DNA of 64,000 nt from Pictodentalium vernedei. Taxonomy: Eukaryota; Mollusca; Scaphopoda; Dentaliida; Dentaliidae. The stretch covers positions 545,250,971 through 545,314,970 of the forward strand of contig CM062297.1 of the NCBI GenBank assembly GCA_031216915.1. Reading direction: 5' to 3'. The translations under genes and the position numbers were made by a program. Shown here piece after piece: positions 33,326 through 45,170 of this stretch. How positions within the stretch are numbered: the stretch's first letter is position 1; each line of letters opens with the position of its first letter. Under the pieces are notes generated by a model. The model was not told where the DNA came from. It worked only from the letters and a program-made list of their open reading frames with translations, and made no database searches.

Positions 33326-33570
33326 CCCTTTACCTTACGAATTGGTCACATCCGTCGCTCAATATACAAATTTAGGAGTTGAAAAAATATTATTTAAACA
33401 AAAATTTCAACAAAACCATATCATGTGACCCCTCATTGGGACGAACTCATTTGAGCTCGTTCCAATAAGGGGGTCACATGATATGTTTCTGTTGAAATAT
33501 TTTTTTAAAAATTTAAAAAAATAGTTTTTCAAAATAATAAATTTTGATATCGTCTGCATTAGATAAAGGG
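33326..33570. mobile_element. Diverged family A MITE
   Basis: CCCTTTACC left end and AGATAAAGGG right end. Right TTAA at 33571-33574 is intact; the left one is changed to TTAC. Long palindrome with CATGTGACCCCTCATTGG arms and a GAACTCATTTGAGCTCG core. It abuts the trinucleotide tract. Confidence 0.8.
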
Positions 33571-33579
33571 TTAAGAAGG

Positions 33580-33980
33580 AGAACGCCCCATAACAGTCAT
33601 CTCACTTTATGAGAAACCCTGTAACCATAGTCTTTTCTTTCATACTATCCATTGGGAGCTGCGAACTTTCAAAATCTTTATCCAACTTTGAGGCAGCTTA
33701 GACATGAGCGGAACTTAATTTTTTTTTCAAGCACTCATACCAGGGGACAAGGTATCATCCGCGATAATATCCGCGATGACAGTGTGGTTATGCACCATAT
33801 CGGAGATAGTGGGTGTCCATGTGTTATCGCGGATAATGCCGCACCCGGTGCTTACACGTATAACTCTTGCGCGCGTCACCGGCGAACTCTTGTAAATTGG
33901 CTTCCTTTTTCAAAATTTGAACAAATATATGTAACATTTCGGGAATATTTTGAAGGATAAAATAAAATAAAATTTATTGT
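33580..33980. other. No gene recognised; small inverted repeat
   Basis: ATCCGCGATAATATCCGCGAT at about 33766-33790 has an inverted relative (ATCGCGGATAATG) near 33825. Otherwise nothing. Confidence 0.4.
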
Positions 33981-33984
33981 ATTT

Positions 33985-34320
33985 TGTGTAATTTATTTAT
34001 TTATTGGTCTTTAAGGTCACATGTTTCTGCACAATGGCTAATCGTGACCGCAACAAGGAGATAAAGTCAAATTTTGTCAATCATTCACATCCATGTTGCC
34101 CATTTTAGAGGACTTCCATCCCAAGATTGGTGACTGGGTCCTATTTTACCAGTAAACAGAGATTGTTTACCACAGTTAACAAGCACTGCTTCACTTCCCG
34201 GGGCTCCATCCCAGGTATTGGTTACCGGGTCCCATGTTACCTATTAAAAAACAAGGTTTGTTTACCACAGTGAACAAACACTGTTTCACTTCCCGGACTT
34301 CTCACGAGGAATATTTGGTA
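33985..34320 (-). mobile_element. SINE-like repeat, type ii tail, internal tandem duplication
   Basis: On the minus strand two tandem copies of a unit containing CCGGGAAGTGAAACAGTG, GTGGTAAACAA and CAATACCTGGGATGG precede GGAAGTCCTCT, then the ATTAGCCATTGTGCAGAAAC, ATGTGACCTTAAAGACC, (AAAT)n tail. It is the same family as 19640-19865. Confidence 0.75.
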
Positions 34321-34329
34321 ATTGGAGCA

Positions 34330-35100
34330 CCAATCAAAACCAAATATAGGGTAACTACAAGAAAAAACCCCACACCCACCCCAAAAACACTCTTGCCTTT
34401 CAATAAACATACATATTTCGAAAGGCTTTTCCTGCTGCTCAAATGTACATCAGGTGCATTAATGATACCATTATTAAGAGGAATATTAAAAGCCGGAACA
34501 CATTATTTTTTATTATTTTGGGATACTTTAAGTTGTTGTCATTTCTCGCAATAAAAGGTGAATATAGACACTTTTAGAAAGCATTCGAGTTGAAACATAA
34601 ATGAGAGCAACCATCAACGAATTTATTTTCATTCAAAGGTGTATTTTTTCTCTTACCTCGCCAACTTTCCTTAGACATTTCGAGCTGCACAGCAGCTTAG
34701 TGTTAGGTAGCCACTAACCATGTATTATCCGTAGTGTAATCTGTAATTCCTGCACACTTTGCTAATGTTTCTAGCAAATTTACTTGCACTGTCTTCGAGA
34801 AACTGTTTTACAACGCAAAGAAAATTTCACGAGAAGTTACTCTACCGGATATTCGCCCTAATAACTTTTGTGACCATGTAATTGAATGCTTTTTGTTTCA
34901 TTCCCACATTAATAACCAAGTAACAAGAATAGAGCTGTATTATTAATCTGATTGTTCCATGGTTATAGAGAGTTTGTATAGAACTTTTGAATTTCAAGTG
35001 TGAGGAAGTCCAGTGAAAAGCTTTAGCTATTATTTGCCATTCAAAATATCAAATTGACGGAAGAGATAAAAGTGAGCACCTTCGTGGTCTAAATAAACGG
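34330..35100. other. No recognisable feature
   Basis: AT-rich, no supported gene. Confidence 0.4.
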
Positions 35101-35111
35101 AACTGCTTGAC

Positions 35112-35113
35112 AT

Positions 35114-35144
<31 letters not shown>

Positions 35145-35195
35145 TTTGTGCTTTAAGCCATATCGACATCCAAGGCCATATCGTGACGATTACAT
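35112..35195 (-). repeat. SINE-tail scrap with (AAAT)n
   Basis: (ATTT)n of about nine units is followed by GTGCTTTAAGCCATATCG, resembling the 3' end of a SINE read on minus. The body is missing. Confidence 0.5.
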
Positions 35196-35199
35196 GCCT

Positions 35200-35995
35200 G
35201 ACTTTTAAAAAAAACATGAATATGATACTTCACTTCAACACATCACCGTAATTGAGATCAGGCATATAGCCAGAAATCTATTTTTAAAGGGAGTGGTGGG
35301 GGACACAAACATCTTTTGGACGCCAAAGCTTGATACGATGCGACTTGAAAAGAAGGCCGAAGTCTTGGGGGAACTGGCACTGAAATAGATGTAGCTCTCC
35401 TTTTCTCATAGATGGCGTCTGGGAGCTTGTCCAGAGAAATGTTTGAAAAAATACGCCCCAAATGGCGGTATCTAGAGACATTTTATAGTTCGATAATGGT
35501 ATTGAATGGTCCACACGAAGCCTTTCTTACTTATCTCGCTTATTGACCCCAGAGGCGACGTCACAATGCGGTACCTGGTGGGTATAATGTGCGTTTCCAT
35601 TGTAGTCCGAACGACCATGTTATGATGTAATTACCATGGTGATACGTAGAGCGAGTTGTTTGGATGACACGCTGTTCCATCGTCTATTTTGTTTTCTAGA
35701 GGCCGCTATTTTCGATTCCCACGGTACCACACCATTTCTAATTGGGCGCACGTATTTTAAAGGGCACAGCGTGTGTTTTGGAGTAATTTTGAATGATAAT
35801 TTCTGATCCGACGCCGGGAATGAACTCTCGGCTACCCCACCTGACATCAGGAGTCAACACCAAAACCACCAGACTATTACGCACCTTCAAAAACGACGAC
35901 TACAATCTAGTATTTTAGATGAATTTCTCATGATTACTAGGTTCACTTTCCTTTCTACAGCTACATGAAACGTGCTAGCTGTTCGCATAGTATAT
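35200..35995. other. No recognisable feature
   Basis: Two overlapping minus-strand frames (35258-35514) of about 70 codons lack recognisable domains. Confidence 0.35.
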
Positions 35996-36000
35996 AGACC

Positions 36001-36235
36001 TGAAAATAAGCAGTCTGACATTTGCAGAATGAGGTCCCCAGAGGGTGAATTTGACGATGCTATCCCATACAGTGGGCCAATTTATCCTCTAGGTACCTCT
36101 TTCTGTATGAGATCCTGATTCAGATTGAGGTTCATTGAGGGTAAATTTAGTGATGCTACCCTGCTGTGCAGGGTAGCATCACTGAATTCACCTTCTTGGG
36201 GACCTCATTTTACAGATGTCGGTCTGCTTATTTTC
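36001..36235. mobile_element. Family B foldback MITE, complete
   Basis: The ends TGAAAATAAGCAGTCTGACAT and their complement (GTCGGTCTGCTTATTTT) define about 235 bp. The inner arms TGATGCTACCCTGC/GCAGGGTAGCATCA form a perfect stem. A second copy, left arm only, lies at 60550-60720. Confidence 0.8.
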
Positions 36236-36239
36236 TATG

Positions 36240-37000
36240 TTGTAGAACACTTGCCGACCAATCTAAACCCCTGTACTGTACTACCTTGTGGGTGTTATTC
36301 TACAACATGATGCTGTGTGAACATGCCGGGTTGTTACGTTTGTACTCCGGTAATATAGAGTTCTCCACTTGACACAGAATTTATTTTGGTTACTATTTTC
36401 ATACGCCCGTTGAAAACGAGTTATATAATATGGTTGGTCTATCCGTCCATTTTCTATCTGGCCGTCCATCCGGCGGTCGGGCTGTCCATTCGTTCGTGTT
36501 ACCCAATTAATTCCAGACGATAACTTTTGTATTCTTGATCGCGCAATGCTCGTACTTAATGGACTACAAACCAGCACATTTATCTGTTCCAGCAGCATTG
36601 ACCATAACTCAGAACATTGCAAGACATGTATGTACTTTGGTCGAAGTATACCTATTTTGTTTTTTAAACATACTACATATTGATCCGAAGAGCTTCCATG
36701 ATACATACACAAAACACGTGTTTGTCGTTATCCTTTTTTGCGCGTACATCTCTTTTCTGCATGCACAACTTTTCTTATTTCCTTTAGTTCATATTTACCT
36801 ATACAGTTGTCTTGTATAATGTGACTAGCAGGCCGAACCGTCCCAGTACGATGTAAATTTTCTAGTCGCATTGCATATCAAGGGAGATAATCAAAGCTTG
36901 AATTTGTAGTTGGACTTTATGACTGCATCACACATACACCATTTATATAATAGAACTTTTTATAGGTCTTGTTTTCTGTTAAAAGGTCAAATCCGGAGTT
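36240..37000. other. No gene recognised; degenerate GTCC-rich patch
   Basis: GTCCATTTTCTATCTGGCCGTCC... (36440-36500) is a degenerate GTCC repeat like that near the right end of the 14-17 kb element. It may be a worn end of a similar element. Confidence 0.35.
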
Positions 37001-37006
37001 ATTGGT

Positions 37007-37545
37007 TATCCGAATGACTATTTTGGACCATAATTTTATTTTGTGTTGGTGTGGATTTTACTGAATAATGCTCATTAATGGTGATATGGCAAAATAATCT
37101 GCTGATGGTCTTGATTCAAAGTGTGTGCAGTGCATTTCAATTGGAGGTCAAGCGCATATTGGAGTGTCTAATGACTAACTCAGACCTGTTTGGGCATAAA
37201 TGACAAATGGGACAATTTTCTTACAAATTTGCTTTGAGAAGTCCTTTTGAAAAAAAACGAATAAGAAACCCATATGCCTTTTCTTTATCAGAATGTTCAC
37301 CTTATGTTGTAAAATCCTCAGTGAGGGAATTTCTATAACACAATTTTATCGCTACCGATACGAAAATTGGAAATTTATCCCCAAAATGAGAAAAGTTTGA
37401 CCCATTTTTGGGCATTCAACTGTGTCATTCAGCTGAGTGTGTCTGAATGATATTGTAAGATTTTGATTGTGTGTAGTTTTCTCCGGGAAAGGCCACACTG
37501 AGAGTTTCCAGAAGATTCATCCGAATAACTGTAACGAGACCTGTC
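37007..37545. repeat. Second copy of the 23.4-kb dispersed repeat
   Basis: Same ordered blocks as 23384-23670. An additional ~250 bp sits between the CAGACCTGTTTG and GAATAACTGTAACGAGACCTG blocks. Confidence 0.75.
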
Positions 37546-37554
37546 ATAGATGGG

Positions 37555-39150
37555 TTACTTTCAAGAACTGATGTGATCGAATTTGGCCCACTTTAGGTGA
37601 ATGACTGAAACGCTCGTATTACTTTGGGTCAGAGGTTGTGGGAACAAATGTGTCTCCGAATGAATCTCTAGACTTCTGAAAGGCCTCAACATATTAATTG
37701 AAAAGTAGTAAAAATCCCTCAAATATTGATTTGTAGTTGGAATTTGTGACTAACTAAAACCTCAGTTGGATAATTTACAGTCTTAAATCATATAGTTGGA
37801 AAATTTTGACTCTAGGGGGACTGGGTACTTATGGAATATTTTCACTTGTTGGAAATTAGTTAGTGGTAGTTGGAATTTTGCCTTCCAGATTTGGAGGGGA
37901 GAGGGAATTGAAAATTGAAAATCTAGAGGAGCCCCCCCCCCCCCCCCCCCCCCCATCCGAGATCCATTAGCAACGTCCCTGCAACAGGTGTATTATGGTC
38001 CAACGCAGCACTTTCCGATTTAAAAGAAATATGTTAATAAATAAAATTATAAGAAGATGACTGGAACCATCAGAACTTATTATTATATGATTTTAAAAAT
38101 ATAACAGCCGGGATTCTGAACATTTCATAAAGTACATGGTGGGAAGAAATATCATAATCTAAACACTGAATCGAAAAACTGGAGCTGATCAGGGGCGTCT
38201 CGAAAATGGCCAATTGGGGTGGGTAAACCCTGATGGTCCAATTCATTATTGATGGAATATTACAGCTTCATCGAAGGCATGCCTTGGTGATGTAGTTGGA
38301 ATATTAGTCAGTCGGTATAAAAATTGACGGAGGGTGAAAATGCGACGGATAGTGAAAAGGAAACAAATTTACGGCCCTTGGCGGGCAAAAACTCTGACAA
38401 CAATACTCGGAAAATAATACCTGGGGTTAGACATCAAGAAGACACAATTGCATAGCAAATATGATGTCATTCCGCTAAGTATTTCAATTGTTATTAAGTT
38501 TTTGGTGGTGAAACTGAAACAAATTCCAGTCCGTGAAGGGCAAAAACTCAGACAAATATACTCTGTTCACACCTGCATTGAACATGGGGCTGGACATCAA
38601 TAAGATTCACAAGTACACCAAATATGATGTCATTTTACCGAGTATTTTAAACGTTACTGAGTTAAAAAACTCGTTGATCACAGTCTGTCCGACATTGCCA
38701 GATATAGAGCAGATTCTCACATTTAAAAACTCAGAGTTCTTGTAAGAAGCTGAAGATTTTTTCTTTCAAATTAATTGAAATTAATGAAAAAACTGAAGGG
38801 ATTCCGTTGCAAACTGAAGGAATTCCTATGCATTATTATTAAAGATGAGCGTGACCACAATTTCATCCTTAAAATGACTTCCGTGTAGTGAATAAAGCCA
38901 AAAAGAGAGTTTGTGTGTATGTGCGTGTGTGTTGGTGTGTTGGTATGTGTGTGCTGAAGGTTAAAAATGCGCACAGGTACTAACATTTCCTTCTGAAAAG
39001 TTTTTTCTCGTAATATGCCGCCGAAGAATTGTTTTCATTTACTGAACCTTGGTGGGTTTCAAACATGAAACAAAATACACAAATTTAATTTAAACTAAGT
39101 GATGAGCTTAGGAACTGGCTAAACTGACTGACAATGATTGATGTTATTCA
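37555..39150. other. No recognisable gene; poly-C tract and (GT)n
   Basis: A C run of about 26 at 37929-37954, and an imperfect GT-rich microsatellite at 38910-38952. Two phrases (CGGCCCTTGGCGGGCAAAAACTC and CAGTCCGTGAAGGGCAAAAACTC, about 150 bp apart, each followed by GACATCAA and ATATGATGTCATT) show an old tandem duplication at 38370-38640. Confidence 0.5.
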
Positions 39151-39174
39151 TTGATGGGCTCGAATTTAGTCCTT

Positions 39175-40115
39175 ACTACGATGTTACGCAAGCTTTTGTT
39201 TTTCTTATAAGCGATGACAGGTCTACGATTCAAAGGTTCATTTAATTTAGAGTTGGTTAATTTGAATTCATCTTTTACTATTTTTGCTCTTTCGGTATTC
39301 ATTCTGTTTTATATAGTGAAAGGAATGATGGACCTCCTTTCGCATTTTCCCTCTGATATGTTCACACCAACTGACCAGAGGGTTTGAAGCGTATTGATCC
39401 AAAAAGCTTCATGCTTTTTTCTAAATTCATCCTTTTCTTATGATGTGTATTTAATCGGTGGTTGTTCAATAGGATGGATTTCAAAATCCTCCAAACAATG
39501 GCCTGGGATGTTAAAATGTTGTGCTACTGTGGCATCAGCTGTTTTATATCCTGCTTGTGTGGAGTAGTACGCATTCGGAAATGATTTTAACTTTGAACCA
39601 ACATATTGCTTCCGACAGCGTTTACAAGTAATACGGTAAATACTATTGGATGAATCACAATGGAGGGAATTTCGGATCTGAAAATGATTTTTCGTTTGTT
39701 CGGAAGAAAATTCCTCTTTCTAATCAGGCATAAAAGTATGCAATCTACACTGAGGCTTTTTGCAATTTAATACCGCGCCACTACAATTCTGCAACGGTCT
39801 GTTGTGCTCAATTTTCAGTGGTTCGAAATTAGTAATTTCTGCAGGATTTTCCAGCTTTTTCTGAGTTTGAGTACACCATCGAACTGAGTGCCCAAAATAG
39901 GGTAGAACAAGCCTCATTGAAATTTACCTGTGATTTGATGATACCTTTAAATGGATGTTGAGGATGAAATGATTTTGTGTGCCACAATTGATGTAATCAG
40001 TTGGTTTAAAATGTACTCTATAATTTAAATGACCGGATGTCTGGAATTGCTTGACTTTCTACACGGTCATACCGAGAAAATCAACAGAATGTTCATTGAA
40101 ACTTTGTGTCAAAGT
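39175..40115 (-). pseudogene. Penelope-like element fragment with GIY-YIG endonuclease domain
   Basis: Read on minus from about 40110: YRVHFKPTDYINCG and HPFKGIIKSQ-like remnants in two frames, then LPYFGHSVRW and NCKKPQCRLHTFM (the Cys linker before the nuclease). Then IYRITCKRCRKQYVGSKL, the start of a GIY-YIG domain, VAQHFNIPGHCLEDFEIH, and KHEAFWINTLQTLW at about 39400, which holds the conserved Glu. The first GIY-YIG tyrosine strand is degenerate. Penelope-like elements couple an RT to this nuclease for target-primed integration. Several stops and shifts are present, and the RT fingers/palm are missing. A further frame with PVIAYKKNKSLRNIVV lies 3' of the nuclease. Confidence 0.8.
39181..39300 (-). 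pseudogene. Thumb-like Penelope RT segment in unexpected position
   Basis: The open frame MNTERAKIVKDEFKL... continues to RRPVIAYKKNKSLRNIVV and ends RTKFEPINE-stop. It resembles the segment normally just upstream of the Cys linker and nuclease. Here it is downstream of them on the same strand, as would happen at a tandem head-to-tail junction or after rearrangement. Confidence 0.5.
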
Positions 40116-40144
40116 TAACCTCTGATTACCAGTTTTCTTTTTAA

Positions 40145-40305
40145 CCCTTTACTTTACACGAAGCGCGAACGACACTTGCAAATTCTTAAAGCACTATTTT
40201 TCTTATTTTTTGCGTCAAAAACATAGCTTATGACCCCTCATTGGAACGAGCTCGTTGAGCTCGTTCCAATGAGGGGTCATAAGCTATGTTTTTGTGACAA
40301 CATAA
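40145..40305. mobile_element. Family A MITE, right-truncated
   Basis: Left TTAA (40141-40144) with CCCTTTACTTTACACG, GAACGACACTTGC and the palindromic core AACGAGCTCGTTGAGCTCG. The right arm ends abruptly after TATGTTTTTGTGACAA. It truncates the Penelope fragment on its 5' side. Confidence 0.85.
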
Positions 40306-40309
40306 CACG

Positions 40310-41630
40310 GGTAATTGCTAGCTTGAATGAAAATGGCCATCTCTATTTTTGGATTCCAAGATCTTTCGTGGACTTTACCCGGCCCCCTTAATACCACTGG
40401 ACGTCGCACATCAAGAAAAATATATTTATTTCTTCATTGTCACTGCTTTCTTAATTACGCGCTTACTCGGAGTTTATTCTAGTGCCTGCATATTTCGACA
40501 TATTTGCAAAGTATCAATCCTTTAAGCTGCCTTGTCTATAATCATGTAACGCAGCTATGGAAAAAGTGTGTGTGGAGAGGGGAGGGTACCTGTCCCCTAT
40601 GAAACTCAGTTCCGCCCAAACTCCAAGGAGTGTTGTAGCGAACGCAGCAAGGGGAGTAAGTATAACCAAAACAATTTTGCAAATTTTTTGTTCATGGGCA
40701 ACCAGGCAGTGGTCCACGAACAGCAAGTCCATACGTTAAATTTTATACACGCCAAAGTATCCCTTTCCGGCCGTTCAATTTTCAACTGAAGATTGTGAAC
40801 GGGTGTATTATGTAGCTATCTCGATACGCAATAAGCCCCACCCCGTTTTACCCTATTTTTAGTTTCTCTTCAAACAAACAATTATGTGCATCTGTTTGAA
40901 AGGGTTAGAAAAGACATTCCAGAATATCTTTCCGTTGATTTGGGTGTTTTTAAACATTTCTAACATATTTTGAAGAACAGATATGAATTTTATTGTTGAT
41001 ACTTTCTCCGATTTAAGCTTTTTACCCAATCATTCTATAATTTAACACAGTGATGGGGGATCCAGTAATGCTTTTCTAATAATATTGTGTCATACTTAAA
41101 AAATGTTTGTAACGAGTCTGTAGTTCAAGCGGGTTGACCAAATCCGTTGCTAGATAAGAGGCCACACAGAATTACTTCATACTAAAAAAATCGTTTGTAA
41201 TTAGGACCAAGCAACGAATCGTGAATTATGATATAAGGGAGACAACCCAGTTATACTTGGGAATGAAATATCAATCGGTGTGTCGAAAGTTAAAACCATG
41301 TCTTGCATTTCATTTTTCAGGTTTTGCAGTTTTGGCCTACGGGTGTGTAATCTTTGCCGATTGTATAATCCGGAATTTTGCCCCCCCCCCCCCCCCCGAC
41401 TTAGCGAAGATAAAGAGGGATGCATGGAGATTAGATTGATCAGTTACGACCAGAGGCCAGAACATGCACAAGGCATAGACAACTCGCCCAACGCACTGGG
41501 CCAACCATGGTTCGATCCGGTGGGAGAATATTTTGAAAACTGGTGCCAAAAGAAGCAAAACCCTTCACTCTAGGAGTCTAGCGCCAGTTACCTATATATT
41601 TACTGGAAAATGATCAGGTAATTAACGGAC
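40310..41630. other. No recognisable gene; poly-C tract
   Basis: A C run of about 17 at 41382-41398. A ~70-codon frame on either strand at 40514-40789 shows no domain. Nothing else is supported. Confidence 0.4.
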
Positions 41631-41634
41631 GGTT

Positions 41635-41700
41635 TGATTTATTTTTTGGGGTTTAACGTCACCTTTGACAGCCAAGGTCACCTCGAGTCGGAGGCCAGTG
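41635..41700 (-). mobile_element. SINE tail fragment (type i)
   Basis: ATTTATTTTTTGGGGTTTAACGTC followed by GACAGCCAAGGTCACCTCGAGTCGGA is the reverse of the type i tail. The body is missing. Confidence 0.65.
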
Positions 41701-43730
41701 TGATCATTGAATACGAAAACAATTCATTAACATTAACAATTCATTAATAACTATTGACGAACAGATACATTTGCTGTATGTCAATGAAATAACGATCGAA
41801 AAAAATTAGTCAATGGGACCCCATTCCCAATGTGGCTCCAAGGGGCGGGGGCCCCGGCTTTCACCCACCTTGGCACATAGGACGCGCCACCACTGAGATT
41901 AATATTGTTAAACATTAGTTTATTGATTTCTAATAAAATTAGTTGGATGGGGTGCCTCCTCACTCCAGCCACACATGCACATATTTAAACCACTGACCTT
42001 TAACAACTGATAAATAAGGAAGGCGCGCGTGCATTGCGTAGATCCTATTGGGATATACCCGCCTTACGTGTTGGTGATAGACTATATAATCACCTAACAC
42101 CTCACTCCAACCCCTACCTCCCCCGGGGTCGTAAATACAGAGGGATATCGCAGCAAATTTTAGGTTTGTTCGTAAATATACACTCTAAATCGGTTGGGTT
42201 AAAAATTAACCCAAGTCAACTGTGTTGAGTGAATAAGGGCCTTGTGGCCCTTTTTGAGCTTGTGGGCTCTGGGTTTAGCCTAGTTAGCCTATTGTATAAT
42301 CCCACTGCTCACACAGACAGCTGAGTTTGAATTTTTCAGCCAACACACATAAAGTCACCTCTTCCGTACCAAGCACCGGAACAACACCAACGAACATGTT
42401 AGAAAAAGGAAGAAGATCTATTAGAAGATGGCAACTCATAAGACGTAAAAATTCAATTAGAAATTTAGAGTTATCTCGGTTTTTCACTTACACAGTGGCC
42501 GATTCACAAGAGATCAATATCCGCCTCATATGCCTCATGTATGTGACACCTTTGGTCGAGGAACGCCGGACAGACAAAGGTTCGGGCAACGTCTTTGGAG
42601 ATTATTTAAATACAGCCACTGTGAATCCAGTGTGGAGCCACTGTGGAGCCAATATTAGTGTCAAAGAAAGTTTTCCGAGAGTGTAATATTAAGAATTTAT
42701 CGAATAACTGAACAATAACGCCCACACGAGGCTAATATCAAATGCCAAGTAAGAAGATTTACGTCTATAGCGTAAATCTATTTATTTCAGAATGTAGCAA
42801 AAGATCGTTACGTTCTGTTGACAGAGGTCTCTCCCTTTGACCGACTGAGCCTTGCAGGGGCGTCTGTTAAGAGCTGTTCGTGCAGTCCAGTGACTTGAGT
42901 CCACTCGCGCATGCATCTATTTGCACGGCATTGTGGTCAGTTCGGAAATTTCTAGCATGATAAACAAAGGAAGAAAATGTTAGTCTGAAACAGACAGTTG
43001 TAATTCTTGTATTATGCCTCCTAGAAACAGAGAGAGCCAAAAGAGGTTTCCCAACATCAGAGACGACAGGCTAAGTATCGCACATCTGTACGGAAATCTG
43101 CCAACCCTTTATTCCCAATTCTAACGGAATAATTCACAGAAAAGGACAGCATCGGTTCAGGTAGCCATTGCGTCCACCAGTTAAAAAGCTTCTCCCAGTC
43201 AAAAGCAAAGTTATGCATTTTCTAAATCTGGATCGGTGCTGGCGCAAGGGGTGATCGCCCACTTGTAGCGTCAGAGAGACAACAGGATGCGAAATCTGTT
43301 TTGATCTTTTCATCGTTTTGGAGGCTGCCATCCCACACGTGGCTAATTCGAATACCCCTTCACCAGTTCCTCTCGCACCTATAACTGACATATAATCTTC
43401 GGGAGCGCTAAAGTAAGTTCAGCTGTCCAACAATGATTTGGCAGTGAATGATCCTGATTCGACAAAACATTTGGTAGAATTGGCATATAAATTTAGCTAT
43501 ACTATTTAGTTCACCGGTGTTGGACAATGTTACCTCAGATAAGCCTATTTTCCTCAGTGAACACGAAATTCTTCAAACCACGTCCAAGCAGGTTCAGGAT
43601 GAGGTGTCATCAGTTGAACAATGGACCGATGAATTCCTCCCTTACATGAATATTCATTCATAAACACCCGTTCAAAACTGTTGAGTTGTTGAAATACCCA
43701 CATATCATTAAGGACGCTGGAGCTCGACTC
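41701..43730. other. No recognisable feature
   Basis: About 2 kb without identifiable elements. Frames such as 42327-42686 (119 codons, Arg-rich middle) have no recognised domain. It may be the longest stretch of unique host DNA here. Confidence 0.4.
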
Positions 43731-43734
43731 AATA

Positions 43735-44066
43735 CTTTTGCCTGGAGAGCACATGGAGAGCAATTTCGAATCCGGGATGCAGTATCTGTTCATTGGGCCT
43801 CGACCATTTCTAATCCTTGATTCAATTCATTATTCCCATGGGGAAATAAGCAAAATTTGCCATTACCGACTACAAAACGCCAAGGTGTTTGTTTTGCAAA
43901 CAACGAGGGAGTCTGCAAGAGAAACAATTGTCGTTCTTATCATTTCTATCACCCCTGTGGCGGTGATCACTTTCGGACCATACGCTAAAATTTCCCTTCT
44001 CTTCGAATGTCTCTTAAAACCGATAATTTCAATGGCACATGGCCTGAACTTTGGCTTGAGATCGGT
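43735..44066. repeat. Local duplication, copy 1
   Basis: Matches 44590-44945 in order: CAATTTCGAATCCGGG versus CAATTTTCACTCCGG, then GCCAAGGTGTTTGTTTTGCA, GCAAGAGAAACAA, TGTCGTT, and GAGATCGGTTTAA versus GAGACCGATTTAA. The two copies are ~850 bp apart. Confidence 0.82.
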
Positions 44067-44070
44067 TTAA

Positions 44071-44316
44071 CCCTTTACCCAACGAACGGCAAAACCGGCC
44101 AGCGTTATTCACAAAAATCGTCAATTAATTTTCACTTATTATTTGTTTCATTTTTTGTCTCAAAAACATAGGTTATGACCTCTCTTTGGAACGAGCTCAT
44201 CGAGCTCGTTCCAATGAGGGGTCATAACCTATGTTTTGGAGACAAAAAATGAAAACAATTAGTTATTCAAGAATTCTTTTGGGAAGTGTCGTCTGCTTTT
44301 CATGTTAGGTAAAGGG
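44071..44316. mobile_element. Family A MITE, intact 246-bp copy with paralogous empty site
   Basis: TTAA at 44067-44070 and 44317-44320. CCCTTTACCCAACG and GTTAGGTAAAGGG ends and palindromic core GAACGAGCTCATCGAGCTCGTTC. It sits exactly where duplication copy 2 has an unoccupied TTAA at about 44940. Confidence 0.92.
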
Positions 44317-44358
44317 TTAACTGATAATTTCATTCAGTTTTTGAAATTCTTTCTAGGA

Positions 44359-44580
44359 GCCAATACCATAAAACAACTACAATTGTATTTTCTAGAATTG
44401 TATTTGCTACTATTAATATAACTAACTATAAATCATTAGCATTTTAAAAGATATGGCAATTTGCCAACTGGCAAATTGCCAGATCTTTCAAAAGTTAATG
44501 GTTCATTTTAACACATTAAAAGTCATAACTAGAAAATACAATTCTAGAAAATACAATTTTAAAAGTTTTATAGTATTGGC
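44359..44580. mobile_element. Foldback MITE with GCCAATACCATAAAAC ends
   Basis: The left GCCAATACCATAAAAC is complemented by GTTTTATAGTATTGGC. The inner arms AATTGTATTTTCTAG are also inverted. The core is AGATATGGCAATTTGCCA with its complement. The target duplication is not obvious. Confidence 0.75.
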
Positions 44581-44589
44581 CCCCGTTCA

Positions 44590-44945
44590 GTACTTTTGCG
44601 TGAGGGTTCTATGACGAGCAATTTTCACTCCGGTGAGCAATAACTATTTGGACCTCAATCAATTTTAATCTCCGGCTTTGATATATGATCCACAGAGGGA
44701 ATAAGCCACATTTACCATCACCGACTGCCAAACGCCAAGGTGTTTGTTTTGCATGCATCAAGACAGTATGCAAGAGAAACAACTGTCGTTTCTCTGATAT
44801 CTGTAAAACCTGTGGCCAGTGGTGGAGATCGCCCATAGACCTCGTGCCAAACTCTTGTTATCTGGAAATCTGTTGAAGACGCGTAATTTCAATGATCTGT
44901 GGGACTACGGTACATGGCTTGACTTCGATATGAGACCGATTTAAC
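44590..44945. repeat. Local duplication, copy 2
   Basis: Diverged copy of 43735-44066, keeping the pre-insertion TTAA. Divergence includes many substitutions, so the duplication is old. Confidence 0.82.
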
Positions 44946-45170
44946 TTAGAATTCCGTTTGGGGAATTCTATCCAATTCTTGTACCAGTAGTAGGCCTATA
45001 TTAAAGGCGAACTATTTCGAAACAACAGATAGTGTTCAGAACTCATGGCCAGGCTGTCGTATGAATTATACAAAGCTTAACATCTGAATCCAACGACAAA
45101 ATGCAAGTTATTTGAGATTTTACCTTGCAATGCTTACAAATACATCTCATTTTCAAGGCAGAACTTAATT

